Program-made: the position numbers and the translations under genes
Assembly: GCF_910594005.1 (NCBI RefSeq)
Contig: NC_057847.1
Location: 52,652,001-52,716,000 of the forward strand
DNA: 64,000 nt
Direction of reading: 5' to 3'
Source of the DNA: Cervus elaphus
Taxonomy: Eukaryota > Chordata > Mammalia > Artiodactyla > Cervidae
Notes under the pieces: generated by a model
What the model was told of the DNA's origin: nothing
Databases searched by the model: none
The model's input: the letters and a program-made list of their open reading frames with translations, nothing else
Shown: positions 9,931-21,350 of the stretch, piece by piece
Layout of the letters: each line of letters starts with the position of its first letter
Numbering within the stretch: the first letter of the stretch is position 1

Positions 9931-10276
9931 GGAGTCTTCTCTTGTGTTGTCAGAAGAGGGTGTTTGCTATGACCAGTGTGTTCGCTTGGCAGAACTCTAT
10001 TAGCCTTTGCTCTTCTTCATTCTGTACTCCAAAGCCAAATTTGCCTGTTACTCCAGGTGTTTTTTGACGTCCTACTTTTGCATTCCAGTTCCCTACAATG
10101 AAAAGGACATCTTTTTTGGGTGTTAGTTCTAAAAGGTCTTGTAGGTCTTCATAGAACTGTTCATCTTCAGCTTCTTCATCATTACTGGTCTGGGCATAGA
10201 CTTGAATTAATGTGATATTGAATGGTTTGCCTTAGAAACGAACAGAGATAATAATGTCATTTTTGAGATTGCATCT

Positions 10277-10967
10277 AATCACATGGACCATAGCCTTGTC
10301 TAACTCAATGAAACTACGAGCCATGCTGTGTAGGGCCACCCAAGATGGACAGGTCATGGTGGAAAGTTCTTACCAAATGTGGTCCACTGGAGAAGGAAAT
10401 AGCAAACCACTTCAGTAGTCTTGCTTTGAGAACCCCATGAGCAATATGAAAAGGCAAAAAGTTAGGACACCAAAAGATGAACTGCACAGGTCAGTAGGTG
10501 CCCAATATGCTACTGGAGATCAGTGGAGAAATAAGTCCAGAAAGAATGAAAGGATGGAGCCAAAGCAAAAACAACATCCAGTTGTGGATGTGACTGAAGA
10601 TGGAAGTAAATTCCGATGCTGTAAAGAACTATTGTTCTCTAGTATTCTTTACTGCTCTTTACTATTGTTCTTTGCATAGGAACCTGGAATCTTAAGTCCA
10701 TGAATGAAGGCAAGTTGGAAGCGATCAAACAGGAGATGTAAGAATGAACATCAACATTTTAGGAATCAGCAAACTAAAATGGACCGGAATGGGTGAATTT
10801 AACTCAGATGACCACTATATTTACTACTGTGGGCAAGAATCCCTTAGAAGGAATGGAGTAGCCATAATAGTCAATGAAAGAGTCCAAAATGCAGTACTTG
10901 GATGCAATCTCAAAAATGACAGAATGATCTCTGTCTGTCTCCAAGGCAAACCATTCAATATCATTAC
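10277..10967 (+). mobile_element. BovB 5' piece inverted relative to its neighbour
   Basis: Plus-strand BovB from the 5' UTR (atcacatggaccatagcc) through the ORF start and endonuclease to ccattcaatatcat at 10967. It directly abuts the minus-strand BovB at 10276. The two pieces share about 55-60 bp of BovB (gatgcaatctc to the ccattcaatatc block). The layout, with a 5' segment inverted and its 5'-most end at the junction, matches twin-primed LINE insertion. A filler of about 32 bp sits at 10630-10672. Confidence 0.85.
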
Positions 10968-10998
10968 ATCCTTAGTACTTAATTTATCTTGTAGATAG
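10437..10998 (+). pseudogene. BovB ORF2 endonuclease remnant
   Basis: Frames 10437-10679 and 10744-10998 cover the ORF start (MKRQKVRTPKDELHRSVGAQ) and the endonuclease (NINILGISKLKWTGMGEF). In RTE-clade proteins the ISELKWTG segment belongs to the exonuclease-endonuclease-phosphatase fold. A pyrimidine-rich filler with the repeated ends ctattgttct disrupts the frame between them. The piece stops at 10967. Inactive. Confidence 0.8.
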
Positions 10999-11662
10999 AA
11001 GTTTGAACCTTTTGACCACTTTCATTCAATTTTTCCTCCCCCTAACTCTGTGTCTCATAACCACACATCTGCTAAGTCTGTTTGCTTCTTTGTTTTTTGA
11101 AGTGTAATTGTAAGTATTTAAGTTACCCATGTAAAATAAAGTGATTTGATATTTCTATACATTACAAAATGATCGCCACAATAAGCCTAGTTACCATTTG
11201 ACACCATATAACAATTTTATATTATTATTGATTATATTCCCCATATTGTACATTCTATCCCATTGACTCATGTATTTATTTTGTAACTGGGAGTTTGTAT
11301 GTATTTACCTCTTAATTTCCTTCACCAATCTCACTCATCATCTCCCACCTAGAACAATCATCTGTTTTATCTGTATCTATGCTTCTGTTTATGTTTTATG
11401 TTAATTCATGATGTTTTTCAGATTCTACATATAAAGTGAGACAATACAATATGTGTCTTCTCTGAGTTATTTCACTTAGTGTAATTCCCTCTAGGTCCAC
11501 ACATCTTGTCACAGATAGGAAGGTATCATTCTTTTTTTATGGCCAATGAGTATTCCATTGTACACAAATACCACATCTTCCTTATCTAATCATCTATAGA
11601 TGGATTCGGGTTCTTAGGTTACTTCCTATCTTGACCATTGTGAATAATGATACTTTTAACAT
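10968..11662 (-). mobile_element. L1 3' UTR and ORF2 end (minus)
   Basis: Minus-strand L1: ttacatccttagtactta, gatttgatatttctatacat, tattccattgtacacaaata and ccacatcttccttatc are recognisable L1 3' UTR and ORF2-end blocks in reverse. Continues at 14216 after the BovB insertion. Confidence 0.8.
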
Positions 11663-14215
11663 TGTTGCTCTTGTTCAGTTGCTCAGTCCTGTTGACTCTT
11701 TGCAACCCCATGGGCTGCAGCACTCCAGGCTTTCCTGTCCTTCACCGTCTACCTGGGTTTGTTCAAACTCACGTCCATTGAGTCAGTGATGCCATCCAAC
11801 CATCTTGTCTTCTGTCGCCTCTTCTCCTTTTGCCACTAATCTTTCCTAACAGCAAGGTCTTCTCTAGTGAGTCAGCTATTGGCATCAGTTCGTCAAAGTA
11901 TTGGAGCTTCAGCTTCAGCCTCAATCCTTCCAATAAATGTTCAGGGTAGATTTCCTTCAGGATTGACTACTTTGACCTCCTTGCAGTCCAAGAGACTCTC
12001 AAGAGTCTTCTCCAACACTACAGTTCGAAAGCATCAATTTTCAGCACTCAGCCTTCTTTATGGTACAACTCTCACATCCATACATAACTACTGGAAAACC
12101 ATAGCTTTGATTATACAGACCTTTGTAGGCAAATTAATGTCTCTGTTTTTAAATACACTGTCTATATTTGTCATAGCTTTTCTTCCAAGGAGCAAGTGTA
12201 TTTTAATTTCACGGCTACGGTCATCAATTGCAGTGACTTTGGATCCCAAGAAAATAAAGTCTGTAACAGTTTCTATCGTTTCCCCATCTGTTTGCTATGA
12301 AGTGATGGGACCAGATGACATGCTCTTAGTTTTTTGAATGTTGAGTTTTAAGCCAGCTTTTTCACTGTCCTCTTCCACCTTCATCAGAAGCTCTTTAGTT
12401 TCTCTTTGCTTTCTGCCGTAAAGATGGTGTCATCTGCATATCTGAGGTTATTGCTATTTCTCCTGGCAATCCTGATTTCAGCTTGTGCTTCATCCAGTCC
12501 AGCATTTTGCATGCAGTACACTGCATATAAGGTAAATAAGCAAGGTGACAATATACAAGCCGTGACATACTCCTTTCCCAATTTGGAACCAGTCCATTGT
12601 TCTATGTCCAGTTCTGTTGCTACTTGACCTGTGTACAAGTTTCTCAGGAGGCAGGAAACATGATCTGGTATTCCCATCTTTTAAAGAATTTTCCAGTTTG
12701 TTGTGATCCACACAATCAAAGGCTTTAGCATAGTCAATGAAGCAGAGGTAGATGTTTTTTTCTGGCATTCTCTTGCTTTTTCTATGATCCAATGAATATT
12801 GGCAATTTGATCTCTGGTTCGTCTGCTTTTCTAAATCCAGCTTGTACCTCTGGAAGTTTTCAGTTCACATACTGTTGAAGCCTAGCTTGAAGAATTTTGA
12901 GCATTACCTTGCTAGGATGTGAAATGTGTGCAATTGTGCAGTAGTTTGAACATTCTTTGGCATTGCCTTTCTTTGGGGTTAGAATGAAAACTGACCTTTT
13001 CCAGTCCTGTTGCCACTGCTGAGTTTTCCAAATTTGCTGGCATTTTGAGTGTAGCACTTTGACAGCATCATCCTTTGGGACTTGAAATAGCTCAGTTGGA
13101 ATTCCGTCACCTCCACTAGCTTTGTTCATCATGATGCTTCCTAAGGCCCACTTGACTTCATACTCCAGAATATCTGGCTCTAGGTGAGTGATCACACCAT
13201 TGTGGTTATCCAGGTCATTAGGATCTTTTTGTATAGTTTCTGTGTATTCTTGTTACCTCTTCTTAATATTTTCTGCCTCTGTTAGGTCCATACCGTTTCT
13301 GTCCTGTATTGTGCCCAACTTTGCATGAGGTATTCCCTTGGTATCTCTAATTTTCTTGAAGAGATCTCTAGTCTTTACATTCCATTGTTTTCCTCTATTT
13401 GTTTCCACTGCTCACTTAGGAAGGCTTTCTTCTCTCTCCTTGTTTTTCTTTGGAACTCTGCATTCATATGGGTATATCTTTCCTTTTCTCCCTTGCTTTT
13501 CCTTCTCTTCTTTGCTCAGCTGTTTGTAAGACCGTCTCAAACAACCATTTTCCCTTTGTTTTTCTTGGGGATGGTTTTGATCACAGCCTCCTGTATAATG
13601 TTACAAACTTCTGTCCATGGTTCTTCAGGCAGTCTGTCTACCAGGTCTAATCCCTTGAATCTATTTGTCACTTCCACAGTATAATCGTAAAGGATTTGAT
13701 TTAGGTCATACATGAATGGCCTAGTTTTCTTCCTGTACTTTCTTTAACTTAAGTCTGAATTTTGCAATAAGGAGTTCATGATCTGAGCCACAGTCAGCTT
13801 CCTGGTCTTGTTTTTTCTGAATATGTAAAGCTTCTCTATCTTCTGACCCAAAGAATATAATCAATCTGATTTCAGTATTGATCATCTGGTAATGTCCATG
13901 TGTAGAGTCGTCTCTTGTGTTGTTGGAAGAGAGTGTTTGCTATGACCACTGTGTTCTCTTGGCAAAACTCTGTTAGCCTTTGCCCTGTTTCATTCTGTAC
14001 TCCAAAGCCAGACCTGCCTGTTACTCTAGGTGTCTCTTGCCTTACTACTTTTGCATTATAGTTTCATACGATGAAAAGGACATCTTTTTTTTTTTTTTTT
14101 GGTGTTAGTTCGAGAAGGTCTTGTAGGTCTTCATAGAACCATTCAATTCCAGCTTCTTCAACATTACTGATTGGGGCATAGACTTGGATTACTGTGATAT
14201 TGAATGTTTTGCCTT
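11663..14215 (-). mobile_element. BovB LINE, 2.55 kb, nested in L1
   Basis: Minus-strand BovB whose 3' end (gttcagttgctcagtcctg) is at 11663. It runs through the C-terminal part, reverse transcriptase and linker into the endonuclease, ending near gttttgccttagaaac at 14215. The flanking L1 resumes at 14216, so this is an insertion into that L1, 5'-truncated. It is more diverged than the BovBs at 36.6 and 41.5 kb. A T run of 17-18 at about 14082 is expanded from a short A tract in BovB. Confidence 0.9.
12384..13195 (-). pseudogene. BovB reverse transcriptase remnant
   Basis: Overlapping frames 12860-13195, 12490-12792 and 12384-12677. They carry MITHLEPDILEYEVKWALGS, then YLCFIDYAKAFDCVDHNKLE (motif A) and NNLRYADDTIFTAES with an intact YADD box. 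Frame changes between the pieces and missing segments show it is dead. Confidence 0.8.
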
Positions 14216-14440
14216 AGAAACATAGGATTGCATATATTTTTTATTAATATTTGTATTTCCTTCGGAAAACTTCCCACAAGTGGAATTGCTAAATCATATG
14301 GTAATTCTATATTTAATATTTTTATGAACCTCCATACTGTTTTCCACAGTGGCTTCACTGGTTTACATTCCCAACATGGTAAGAATGTTACCTTTATTCC
14401 TACATTCTCATAACCACATCAATTTAAAAAAATATATCAG
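14216..14440 (-). mobile_element. L1 ORF2 C-terminal region (minus), continued
   Basis: Resumes the L1 interrupted at 11662: ccacaagtggaattgctaaa, ggtaattctatatttaat and cctccatactgttttccaca. The reverse frame 14164-14358 contains WKTVWRFIKILNIELPYDLA, the C-terminal end of L1 ORF2. Confidence 0.85.
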
Positions 14441-15802
14441 ATTAAACTCACCAGGATGTGAACATAGTGAGGTCACCATGTACAATAACTTCATTAAATA
14501 TAATGATTGAAGCATTACAATTCAAGTCAGAGATTATAACACTGGAAAAAAGTTAAAATAAAGTTTCAAAATTTGACAAAAATACAATGAAAATAGACAA
14601 TTTTACTATTATTTTAGAAAATTTAAATCCACCACTCTCATACTAATATATCCAAAAGACAATAAAAGAAGAATTTTAATATCATCTCACTCTTAAGCTA
14701 TTGGTCATATATCAAATATTGCATCAAAGACACATTCTCATCAAATCTACCAGGAAATTTTGAAAATCAAAATAACTTTGAAAAATGAAGATGCTTTAAA
14801 AATAATAAAATATTTAATGCAAAAATAACAATAATATATCACGGGGTCAATTAAATATGTAGAAATAAAATGGATAAAAACAAGAAAACAACTAAGAAGG
14901 GATGGATATATATGCTTGAAGTATTCTTATATTCTATATGAAGTATCATCTATTATTCACAGATGGAATGTGATTAGGTTTAAAATATATTCTGTATCTC
15001 TAGAGCAATTACTAGAAAACTAAAAGGAAGAAGTAAAACTTATAAGCCTACAGTGTGGGTAAAATGGAATTTTAAAGAATATCCAATTAATTTAAAATAA
15101 GAGGAAAAAAAAGAAAACTAGAGTAAGTATAGATTGGTTAGCTAGCAAATAAGTATCAGGATGACAGATTTGAACATAAGTTTATCAATAATCACATTAA
15201 ATATAACAATCCAAACATTGCAGTTAAAGAAAGAGACTATAACACTAGAAAAAAAATCAAGAATTTGTTATATGCTATTAACCAGAGGTATAATTTAATC
15301 ACTAAAACACATATATATTAAATAAAAAAGATATACTGCTCAACCTCTAACTAAATGAAAGGTGAAGTGACAATATTAATATCAGGTAGAGTAGATTTCA
15401 GGTTAAGAACTGTATCAGAGATAAAAGAATCAATCATATTGATAAATATATCTATGTAGCTATTACCAGAACTTCCAAATAAATGATATAACAACTGCCA
15501 TAAATGAAAAAACAACAAAAGAACAAATGGAATCAATTGTTTGGAAATTTTTACACTCCTGTCTGAGAAATTAATAGTTTAAGTAGACAAATAAAATTAC
15601 AGTAAAGAAGATGTGAACAATATTACAAACCAACTTGACTTTAATTACATTTATAGGACACCACCAATCCTATCATCAACACCAGATCCATATTCTTTTT
15701 AGGTATACTTGGAATAATGACTGAGGTAGCCTATATTGTAGGCCACAAAACAATACATTTATTAAGATACGTGTTATATAGAGTAAGAATTTAGAGAGAC
15801 TA
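14441..15802 (+). mobile_element. Old L1, ORF2 endonuclease region
   Basis: Plus-strand old L1. The section 14990-15780 is clear: tctagagcaattactagaaa, cattaaatataacaatcc, atattaatatcaggtagagt, caacttgactttaatt and gtaggccacaaaacaata. These are successive ORF2 endonuclease-domain blocks. Text at 14490-14545 repeats the block at 15190-15250 in diverged form, so two L1 pieces of the same region may be joined. No open frame remains. Confidence 0.7.
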
Positions 15803-18126
15803 TAGGCATATTTTTTAAAATACATTTTGCTTTATTGTGCTTCACAAATATTGTGCTTTTTACAAATTGAGGATTGGTGGAAACTCTGTCTCAAGCAAGT
15901 CTATCAGCTCCAGTTTTCCAACAGCATTTGCTCACTTTCTGTCTCTGCATCACATTTTGATAATTCTCACAGTATTTCAAACTTTTCTGTTTTTATTATA
16001 TTTGATATGATAACCTGTGATCAGCAATCTTTGATATTACTATTATAATTGTTTAGGGGCACCAGGAATCATGACCGTATAAGATAGCAAGTTTAATTTT
16101 TAAACATTATGTAAGTTCTGACTACTCCATTCACTGGCTATTTCCCCCATACCTCCTTCTCTCCTTAGCCTTCCCTCTTCTCTGAAACAAAACTACATTG
16201 TAATTAGGCCAGTTAAGAACCCCACAATGGCCTCTAAGTGTTCAAGAAACAGAAAGAGTCACATGTCTCTAACTTTAAATCAAAGGCTAGAAATGATTAA
16301 GCTTAGTGAGAAAGGCTTGTTGAAAGCCTAGACAGGCTGAAAGCTAGGCCTCTTGCACCAGTTAGCCAAGTTTGAATGTGAAGAGAAAGCTCTTCAAGGA
16401 AGTTGAAAGTGCTAATCTAGTAAACACAGAAATGATAAGAAAGCTAAACAACCTCATTGCTAATATGGGGAAGGTTTTAGTGGTCTGGATGGAAAATCAA
16501 GCCAACCACAACATCTCCCTAAGCTAAAGCCTAATCCGGAGCAAGGCCTTAATTCTTTTCAAGTCTATGAAGGCAGAGAGTGATAAGGAAGCTGCAGAAG
16601 CAAAGATTGAAGCTAGAAGAGGTTGGTTCATGAGGATTAATGAAAGAAGCCATCTTCATAACATAAAAGTGCAAAGTGAAGCAGCAAGTGTTGATGTAGA
16701 ATCTGTAGTGAGCCATCTAAAAGATCTAGCTAAGATAATTAAGGAAAGTGGCTATGATAAACAATATATTTTTCATTGGACAAACAGCCTGCTATAAAAG
16801 AAGATCTTCATACCCAGAGAAGAGAAGTTAATGCCTGGCTTCAAAGCTTAAAAAGGACAGGCTGACTGTCTTGAAGGAGTTAAGGCAGCTAGTGATTTTA
16901 AGATGAAGTCAATACACAGTTACCTTTCTGAAAGTTTTGGATCCCTTAAGAATTATGCTAACTCTACTCTGCCTGTGCTCTATAAATAGAATAACATAGC
17001 CTGATGATAGCTGTTGACAACATGGTTTATTGAATACTTTAAGCCCACTGTTGTGGCCTACTGTTCAGGAAAAACAGATTTCTTTTGAAATATTAATTTT
17101 TGTTGACAACGCACATGACACCCAAAATTTCTAGTGGAGATGTACAATAATATTCACGTTGTTTTCATGCCTACCAACACAACACTCATTCTGCAGGTTA
17201 TAAATCAAAGAGTAATTTTGACTTTCAAGTCTTTTTATTTAAGAAATACATTTCATAAAGTTATAGCCACCTCAGATAGTGACTCCTCTGTTGGATTTGG
17301 ACAAAGTAAATTGAAAACTTTCTGGAAAGGATTCACTCTTCTAGATGCTGGTAATTGTATTTTAGATTCATGGGAAGAGGTTGAAATATCAACATTAGCA
17401 GGAATGTGGAAGCAGTTCATCCCAGCTCTTATGGATGACTTGGAGGGACTCAAGACTTTAGTGAAGGAAGTACCTAGAGGTGAAGTGGAAACAACTAGAG
17501 AACTAGAATTAGAAGTGGAGCCGGAAGATGAAACTGAAATCCTGCAATCTCAGGATGAAATTTGTACAGATGAGGATTTCCTTCTTATGGATGAGCAAAG
17601 AAAATAATTAATTGAGATGAAAACTACTCCCGGATAAGATGCTATGAAGATGTTGAAATTATAACAAAGGGTGTATAACATTAGCAGGGGCAGGGTTTGA
17701 GAGAACTGATTTAAATTTTGAAAGAAGCTCTACTGTGGTTAAAATGCTATCAAACAGTATTGAATGCTACAGAGGAAGCACTCATGAAGGGAGAATCAAC
17801 AGATGCAGCAAACTTCATTGTTTTCTTATTTTAATAACTGCTGCAGCCACCCCAACCTTCTGTAATCATCACCCTGATCAGTCAGCAGTCATCGACACTG
17901 AGACAAGACTCTTAAGGAGCAAAAAGATTATGACTTGCTGAAGGCTCAGATAATTGTTGGCATTTTTTAACAATAAAATATGTTTAATTAAGGTATACAT
18001 TTTTGAGACATAATACTATTGCACACTTAATGGACTATAGTATAGTGGAAACATAACTTGCATGGGGAAAACCAAAAAAATCGTGTGACTTGTGAACCCA
18101 CAACACCACCAAGGAATGACTGTGTA
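15803..18126 (+). mobile_element. Tigger1 DNA transposon, near complete
   Basis: A roughly 2.3-kb pogo-group (Tigger1) transposon. Left end: ggcata, then gctttattgtgcttcaca, the inner part of the terminal inverted repeat. The transposase region is recognisable throughout. The right end includes actatagtatagtggaaaca and gtgtgacttgtgaaccc, with an internal deletion of the right inverted repeat. TA dinucleotides flank the left end. It sits between plus-strand L1 pieces. Long dead: many stops and frameshifts. Confidence 0.9.
16567..17607 (+). pseudogene. Tigger1 transposase remnant
   Basis: Two open stretches of a decayed pogo/jerky-type transposase. 16567-16797 covers the CENP-B-like DNA-binding helix-turn-helix (GWFMRINERSHLHNIKVQSE). 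It runs up to where the first catalytic Asp of the DDE domain should be, and that NVDE-like motif reads FHWT here. Near 17100 a VDNA motif marks the second catalytic Asp. 17134-17607 covers the C-terminal part (HVVFMPTNTTLIL, KLKTFWKGF) and an acidic tail. Stops lie between the pieces. Related domesticated genes exist in mammals, but this copy is broken. Confidence 0.85.
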
Positions 18127-19846
18127 TACTTTCTTTTAAGACATAAACAAGACAAGAGTGCTTCCTCTTAGTAAATTCTTACATTGATTATCATAATGGA
18201 AGCCTTAGCCTGTGCTTTAAGGCAAGAAAAATAAATAAAAGGTTTAAATATTACAACAGAAGAAATAATATTGTCTTTATCAAGGAAAAACATATACTTA
18301 TGTATATAAAAATCTAAGAATCTAATATCTATACATAACAGTAGAACTAGTAACTTATTGAGTTCTTGGGATGTAAGGTTAACATGCGAAAAGAAAAAAT
18401 CAATTGTGTTTCTATAATTCTCAATGAATAGGTGGGAAAATGCATTTTTAAATGGCAATTAATATATCATAAACATGGAAAAATTAATGATAAATATAGC
18501 AAAATATGTGAAAAACATATACTGCAAACCTATTAAAAAAATAAATGTTCTATGCATTGAAAGAATAAATTTTTCAAGATGCCAATTCATTCAATTTACT
18601 CTATTAATTCAATGGAGTCCAAAGAAAACTCCCAATGACCATTGTAAGTGTATGTGTGTGTGTATGTGTAAATTTCTAAAAGCAAATAATATAGAACATT
18701 CAAAGCAATTCCAAAAGAAAAACAATTCTTGGAGACACATACAAGCTACTTTAATGATATACTATTAATAAAAAAGCTAATGTAATCAAGACTGTATGAT
18801 TTTGGTAACAGACACTAGACAATCTAATAGAATATTGATAGGATCAACTAAATTCTGACACTACTGCCAAAGTTATTTAATGGATCAATAGAGCTTTTTC
18901 AAAAAAAAAAAAAAAAAACAGTGCTGGAAAATATCTGAGTGAAAAAATATCTAAGTATATCTAAGTGAAAAAATAATTTCAGCTTTTCTCTTCATCCTTA
19001 CACAAAAATTAACCCAAAATAGAACAAAGAACTAAATGTAAAAGCTACAGTAATAAAAATTTAATAGAAAAGATGAGAAAAAAAAATGTTCAAAACTTCA
19101 GGGTAAGCAAATATTTACTCAAAAACCTCTTATTAATCATTAGAGAAAATGATAAATTGAACTTAGCACAATTAAAATATTCTGCTCCTAAAAAAACAAC
19201 ATTGTTAAGAAAATGAAAAGAAAAGCCACTGCCTGGGAAAAATATTCATAGTGCATATATCTAACAACATTTTGTATTCAGAATATACATAAAAAGCAAA
19301 ACCATATTAAAAGGACAAAGTATGAGAAATAAGGCTTCACAGAGGAAGTAATACAAATGGCCAATAATTACATAGAACTGTGTTCAACATCATTTGTCAA
19401 CGAACTAAAACCAACTGAAAAACCACTACATGCTTAAAGAAAGGCAAACAAGCAAATAAAAGAAAAGCAAAAAAAAAAAAAAAGAAAAAAGAAAAAGAAA
19501 GAAAGAAACCTTGACAAGTAAAAGTGAAAATGGGGAACAACTGGAAATCTCACACCTTTCTGATGGAAAATTGGATGTACCAAAAGCTCTTTCATTTTGG
19601 AGAGTTGCTTGTCCTTTTCTGATAAAATCAAACCCATACTTTTCATATGACTTAGAAATTCCATTTCTATTTACGTAGCAGAAATGAAAAAATATGCCCA
19701 CATACAACAAATAAAACTTGTTAGAAAAAAAAAAGCTTTATTCTTAACAGCCAAAATCTAGGTACAATCTAAATGTCTATTATCAGATTAGCAGGTAAAC
19801 AAATTGTGGTAAACTCAAACAATGGAATACAATGGAATTAATTGCA
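18127..19846 (+). mobile_element. Old L1, reverse transcriptase to 3' region
   Basis: Plus-strand L1: cttagcctgtgctttaaggc and aaataaaaggtttaaatatt correspond to the ORF2 reverse transcriptase. Blocks near 19010-19420 (acaaaaattaacccaaaata, caaatggccaataattacat) are ORF2 3' half. The part of ORF2 expected between 15802 and 18127 is missing, so the L1 lost about 1.5 kb at or around the Tigger1 insertion. An A-rich microsatellite-like stretch is at 19470-19507. Confidence 0.75.
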
Positions 19847-20051
19847 GTCAGGTCGCTCAGTCATGTCCGATTCTTTGCGACCCCATGGACTGTAGCCTGC
19901 CAGGCTTCTCTGTCCATGGGATTCTCCAGGCAAGAATACTGGAGTGGGTTGCCATTTCCTTCTCCAAGGGAATTTTCCCGACCCAGGGATCGAACCCCGG
20001 TCTCCCGCATTGCGGGCTGACACTTTAACCTCTGAACCACCAGGGAAGCCC
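19847..20051 (-). mobile_element. Bov-tA SINE, full length
   Basis: Well-preserved reverse-complement Bov-tA: tcgctcagtcatgtccgatt, the Bov-A unit, then the tRNA-Glu-like head with gacccagggatcgaacc (B box in reverse) and the terminal ccaccagggaagccc. It is inserted in the 3' region of the old L1. Low divergence suggests a late insertion. Confidence 0.95.
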
Positions 20052-20410
20052 AAAAGAAAGGGAGAACTAGTGATAATACATGATACAACATGGATGGAGA
20101 CCATAACCACTAAACTTATGGAAATCAGCCAGACACTAGAGTATAAAATGTACTGCGCCTTTGGTGCAAAATTATATGTGAAGCAAAGTACAATACATGG
20201 TGACAGAAAACAGCTCTGTGGTTTCCTGGAGTTGATTGGAAGAAGGAGGGTGACTAATTTGGGACACAAAGAAACCTTATGAGTTGATGAAAAGATTCTA
20301 GATTAATTGTGGTGGTGATCTCATGTACACATCTTTACAATATGCTTTAAATGGGTATATTTTATTAAATGCATATTATGCTTCAACACAGTTTATTTTA
20401 AAATTAAACA
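20052..20410 (+). mobile_element. Old L1 3' end, continued
   Basis: Resumes after the SINE with gatacaacatggatggagac, agccagacac and gttgattggaagaaggagg, typical of the ORF2 end and 3' UTR of old L1. It fades near 20410. Confidence 0.7.
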
Positions 20411-20637
20411 TTCTTACAGGAAGATACATTTTACAAATTGGTAAGATTTCTATCATTCTGTGTGTCCTAAACAATTAACAATTGCCCTGAGCCTTACTCT
20501 TCTAAATTCTTACCCTGAAGGTAAAAGGCTGCAATGCATAGCACATTTAAAAGGAACACAAGATATGTTGTAACTTGTAGCTTTTTTCATTCACTCTTCC
20601 ACTAACCTTTAGAAATATTCTAATCAGAGGAATCCTG
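20411..20637. other. Short unique interval, nothing identified
   Basis: About 225 bp of AT-rich sequence between the L1 tail and the CHR SINE. I see no repeat or coding signal. Confidence 0.5.
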
Positions 20638-20890
20638 AGGCTTCCCTGGTGGCTCAGTTGTAAAGAATCTACTTGCCAATGGAGGAGATGGGTTTCATCC
20701 CTGGTCTGGGAAGATCCCACATGTCATGGAGCTGCTAAGCTCCACAACTATTGCGTACCTATGCTCTAGAGAGTTCTGTGCTTCGTAACAAGGAAACCAC
20801 TGCAACAAGAAGCCCATGCACCACAGATAGAGAAAAGTCTGCACAGTGATGAAGACCCAACACAGCCAATAAAAGCAAAAGAAAGAAAGA
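20638..20890 (+). mobile_element. CHR-type tRNA-derived SINE
   Basis: Starts aggcttccctggtggctcag, as in the cetartiodactyl tRNA-Glu SINEs. It differs from Bov-tA after the head: gatcccacatg and ccatgcaccacag, then gacccaacacagcc and an A-rich AAAG tail (to 20890). That layout is the CHR family shared by ruminants and whales, which is older than Bov-tA. Confidence 0.8.
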
Positions 20891-21350
20891 AATTGTGTCC
20901 TCTGTCCTATTGTGATGATTTTATAATAAATTTTATGTCATTTGTCACAATTCTTCCCCTAGGTCATTAGACCACAGTCTGTTATCACCATGAAAACCAG
21001 AGCAATTTTTTTTTTTTTAAGTTCAGAGAGTACATATATATATATATAAAATCTAATTCTGTTAGCTAAACAATACTTTATAGAAATAGCAAGTATTTGT
21101 TGAATTAAGTTTTGATAGTTATATTCTGAGTAGTCTGAGTCAGTTAGTTACTAATTTAAACATTTTCCATTCAAAATGTGCCATACCCCGAAAATTATAG
21201 TAATATAAAGATGAAAAAAGTGATTATACCATCTTGTAACTAACATTTCCAAAAAACTACTGAAAGTGTGATTAATAGAATTGAACAGGAAATTTTCATG
21301 ATAGGATAGTCATTTGAATGCTTTCTGAGTGGCAGTTAGTTTATCAACTG
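20891..21350. other. AT-rich unique sequence
   Basis: No gene or named repeat apart from a T run near 21010 and a short (AT)n near 21036-21048. Confidence 0.5.

Larger units (their letters stand above)
7771..10276 (-). mobile_element. BovB LINE body, right arm (minus)
   Basis: Minus-strand BovB with its genuine 3' end at 7771 (cagttcatttcagc, the reverse of the gctgaaatgaactg-like tail). It runs through the C-terminal region, reverse transcriptase and endonuclease to gattgcatc at 10276. It has its own deletions in the 3' half (near 8320 and 8410) that the left copy lacks, so the two are independent insertions. Section 8764-9930 matches the left arm perfectly. At 10277 it is joined to a plus-strand BovB 5' piece. 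Confidence 0.9.

Noticed and set aside
10955..10972. aatatcattacat as the missing partner of the 15-bp TSD aatataattaacact
   Set aside because: The first half is ordinary BovB sequence (ccattcaatatca) and the rest is L1 3' UTR text, so the likeness is coincidental.
17134..17607. 157-codon frame as a domesticated transposase gene
   Set aside because: It is the C-terminal piece of Tigger1 with stops and frameshifts before it. The first catalytic motif is lost in the upstream piece and there is no sign of a retained full frame.
19847..20051. tRNA-Glu gene
   Set aside because: The tRNA-like part belongs to a Bov-tA SINE: it is fused to a Bov-A unit and has SINE-specific changes, so it is not a functional tRNA gene.
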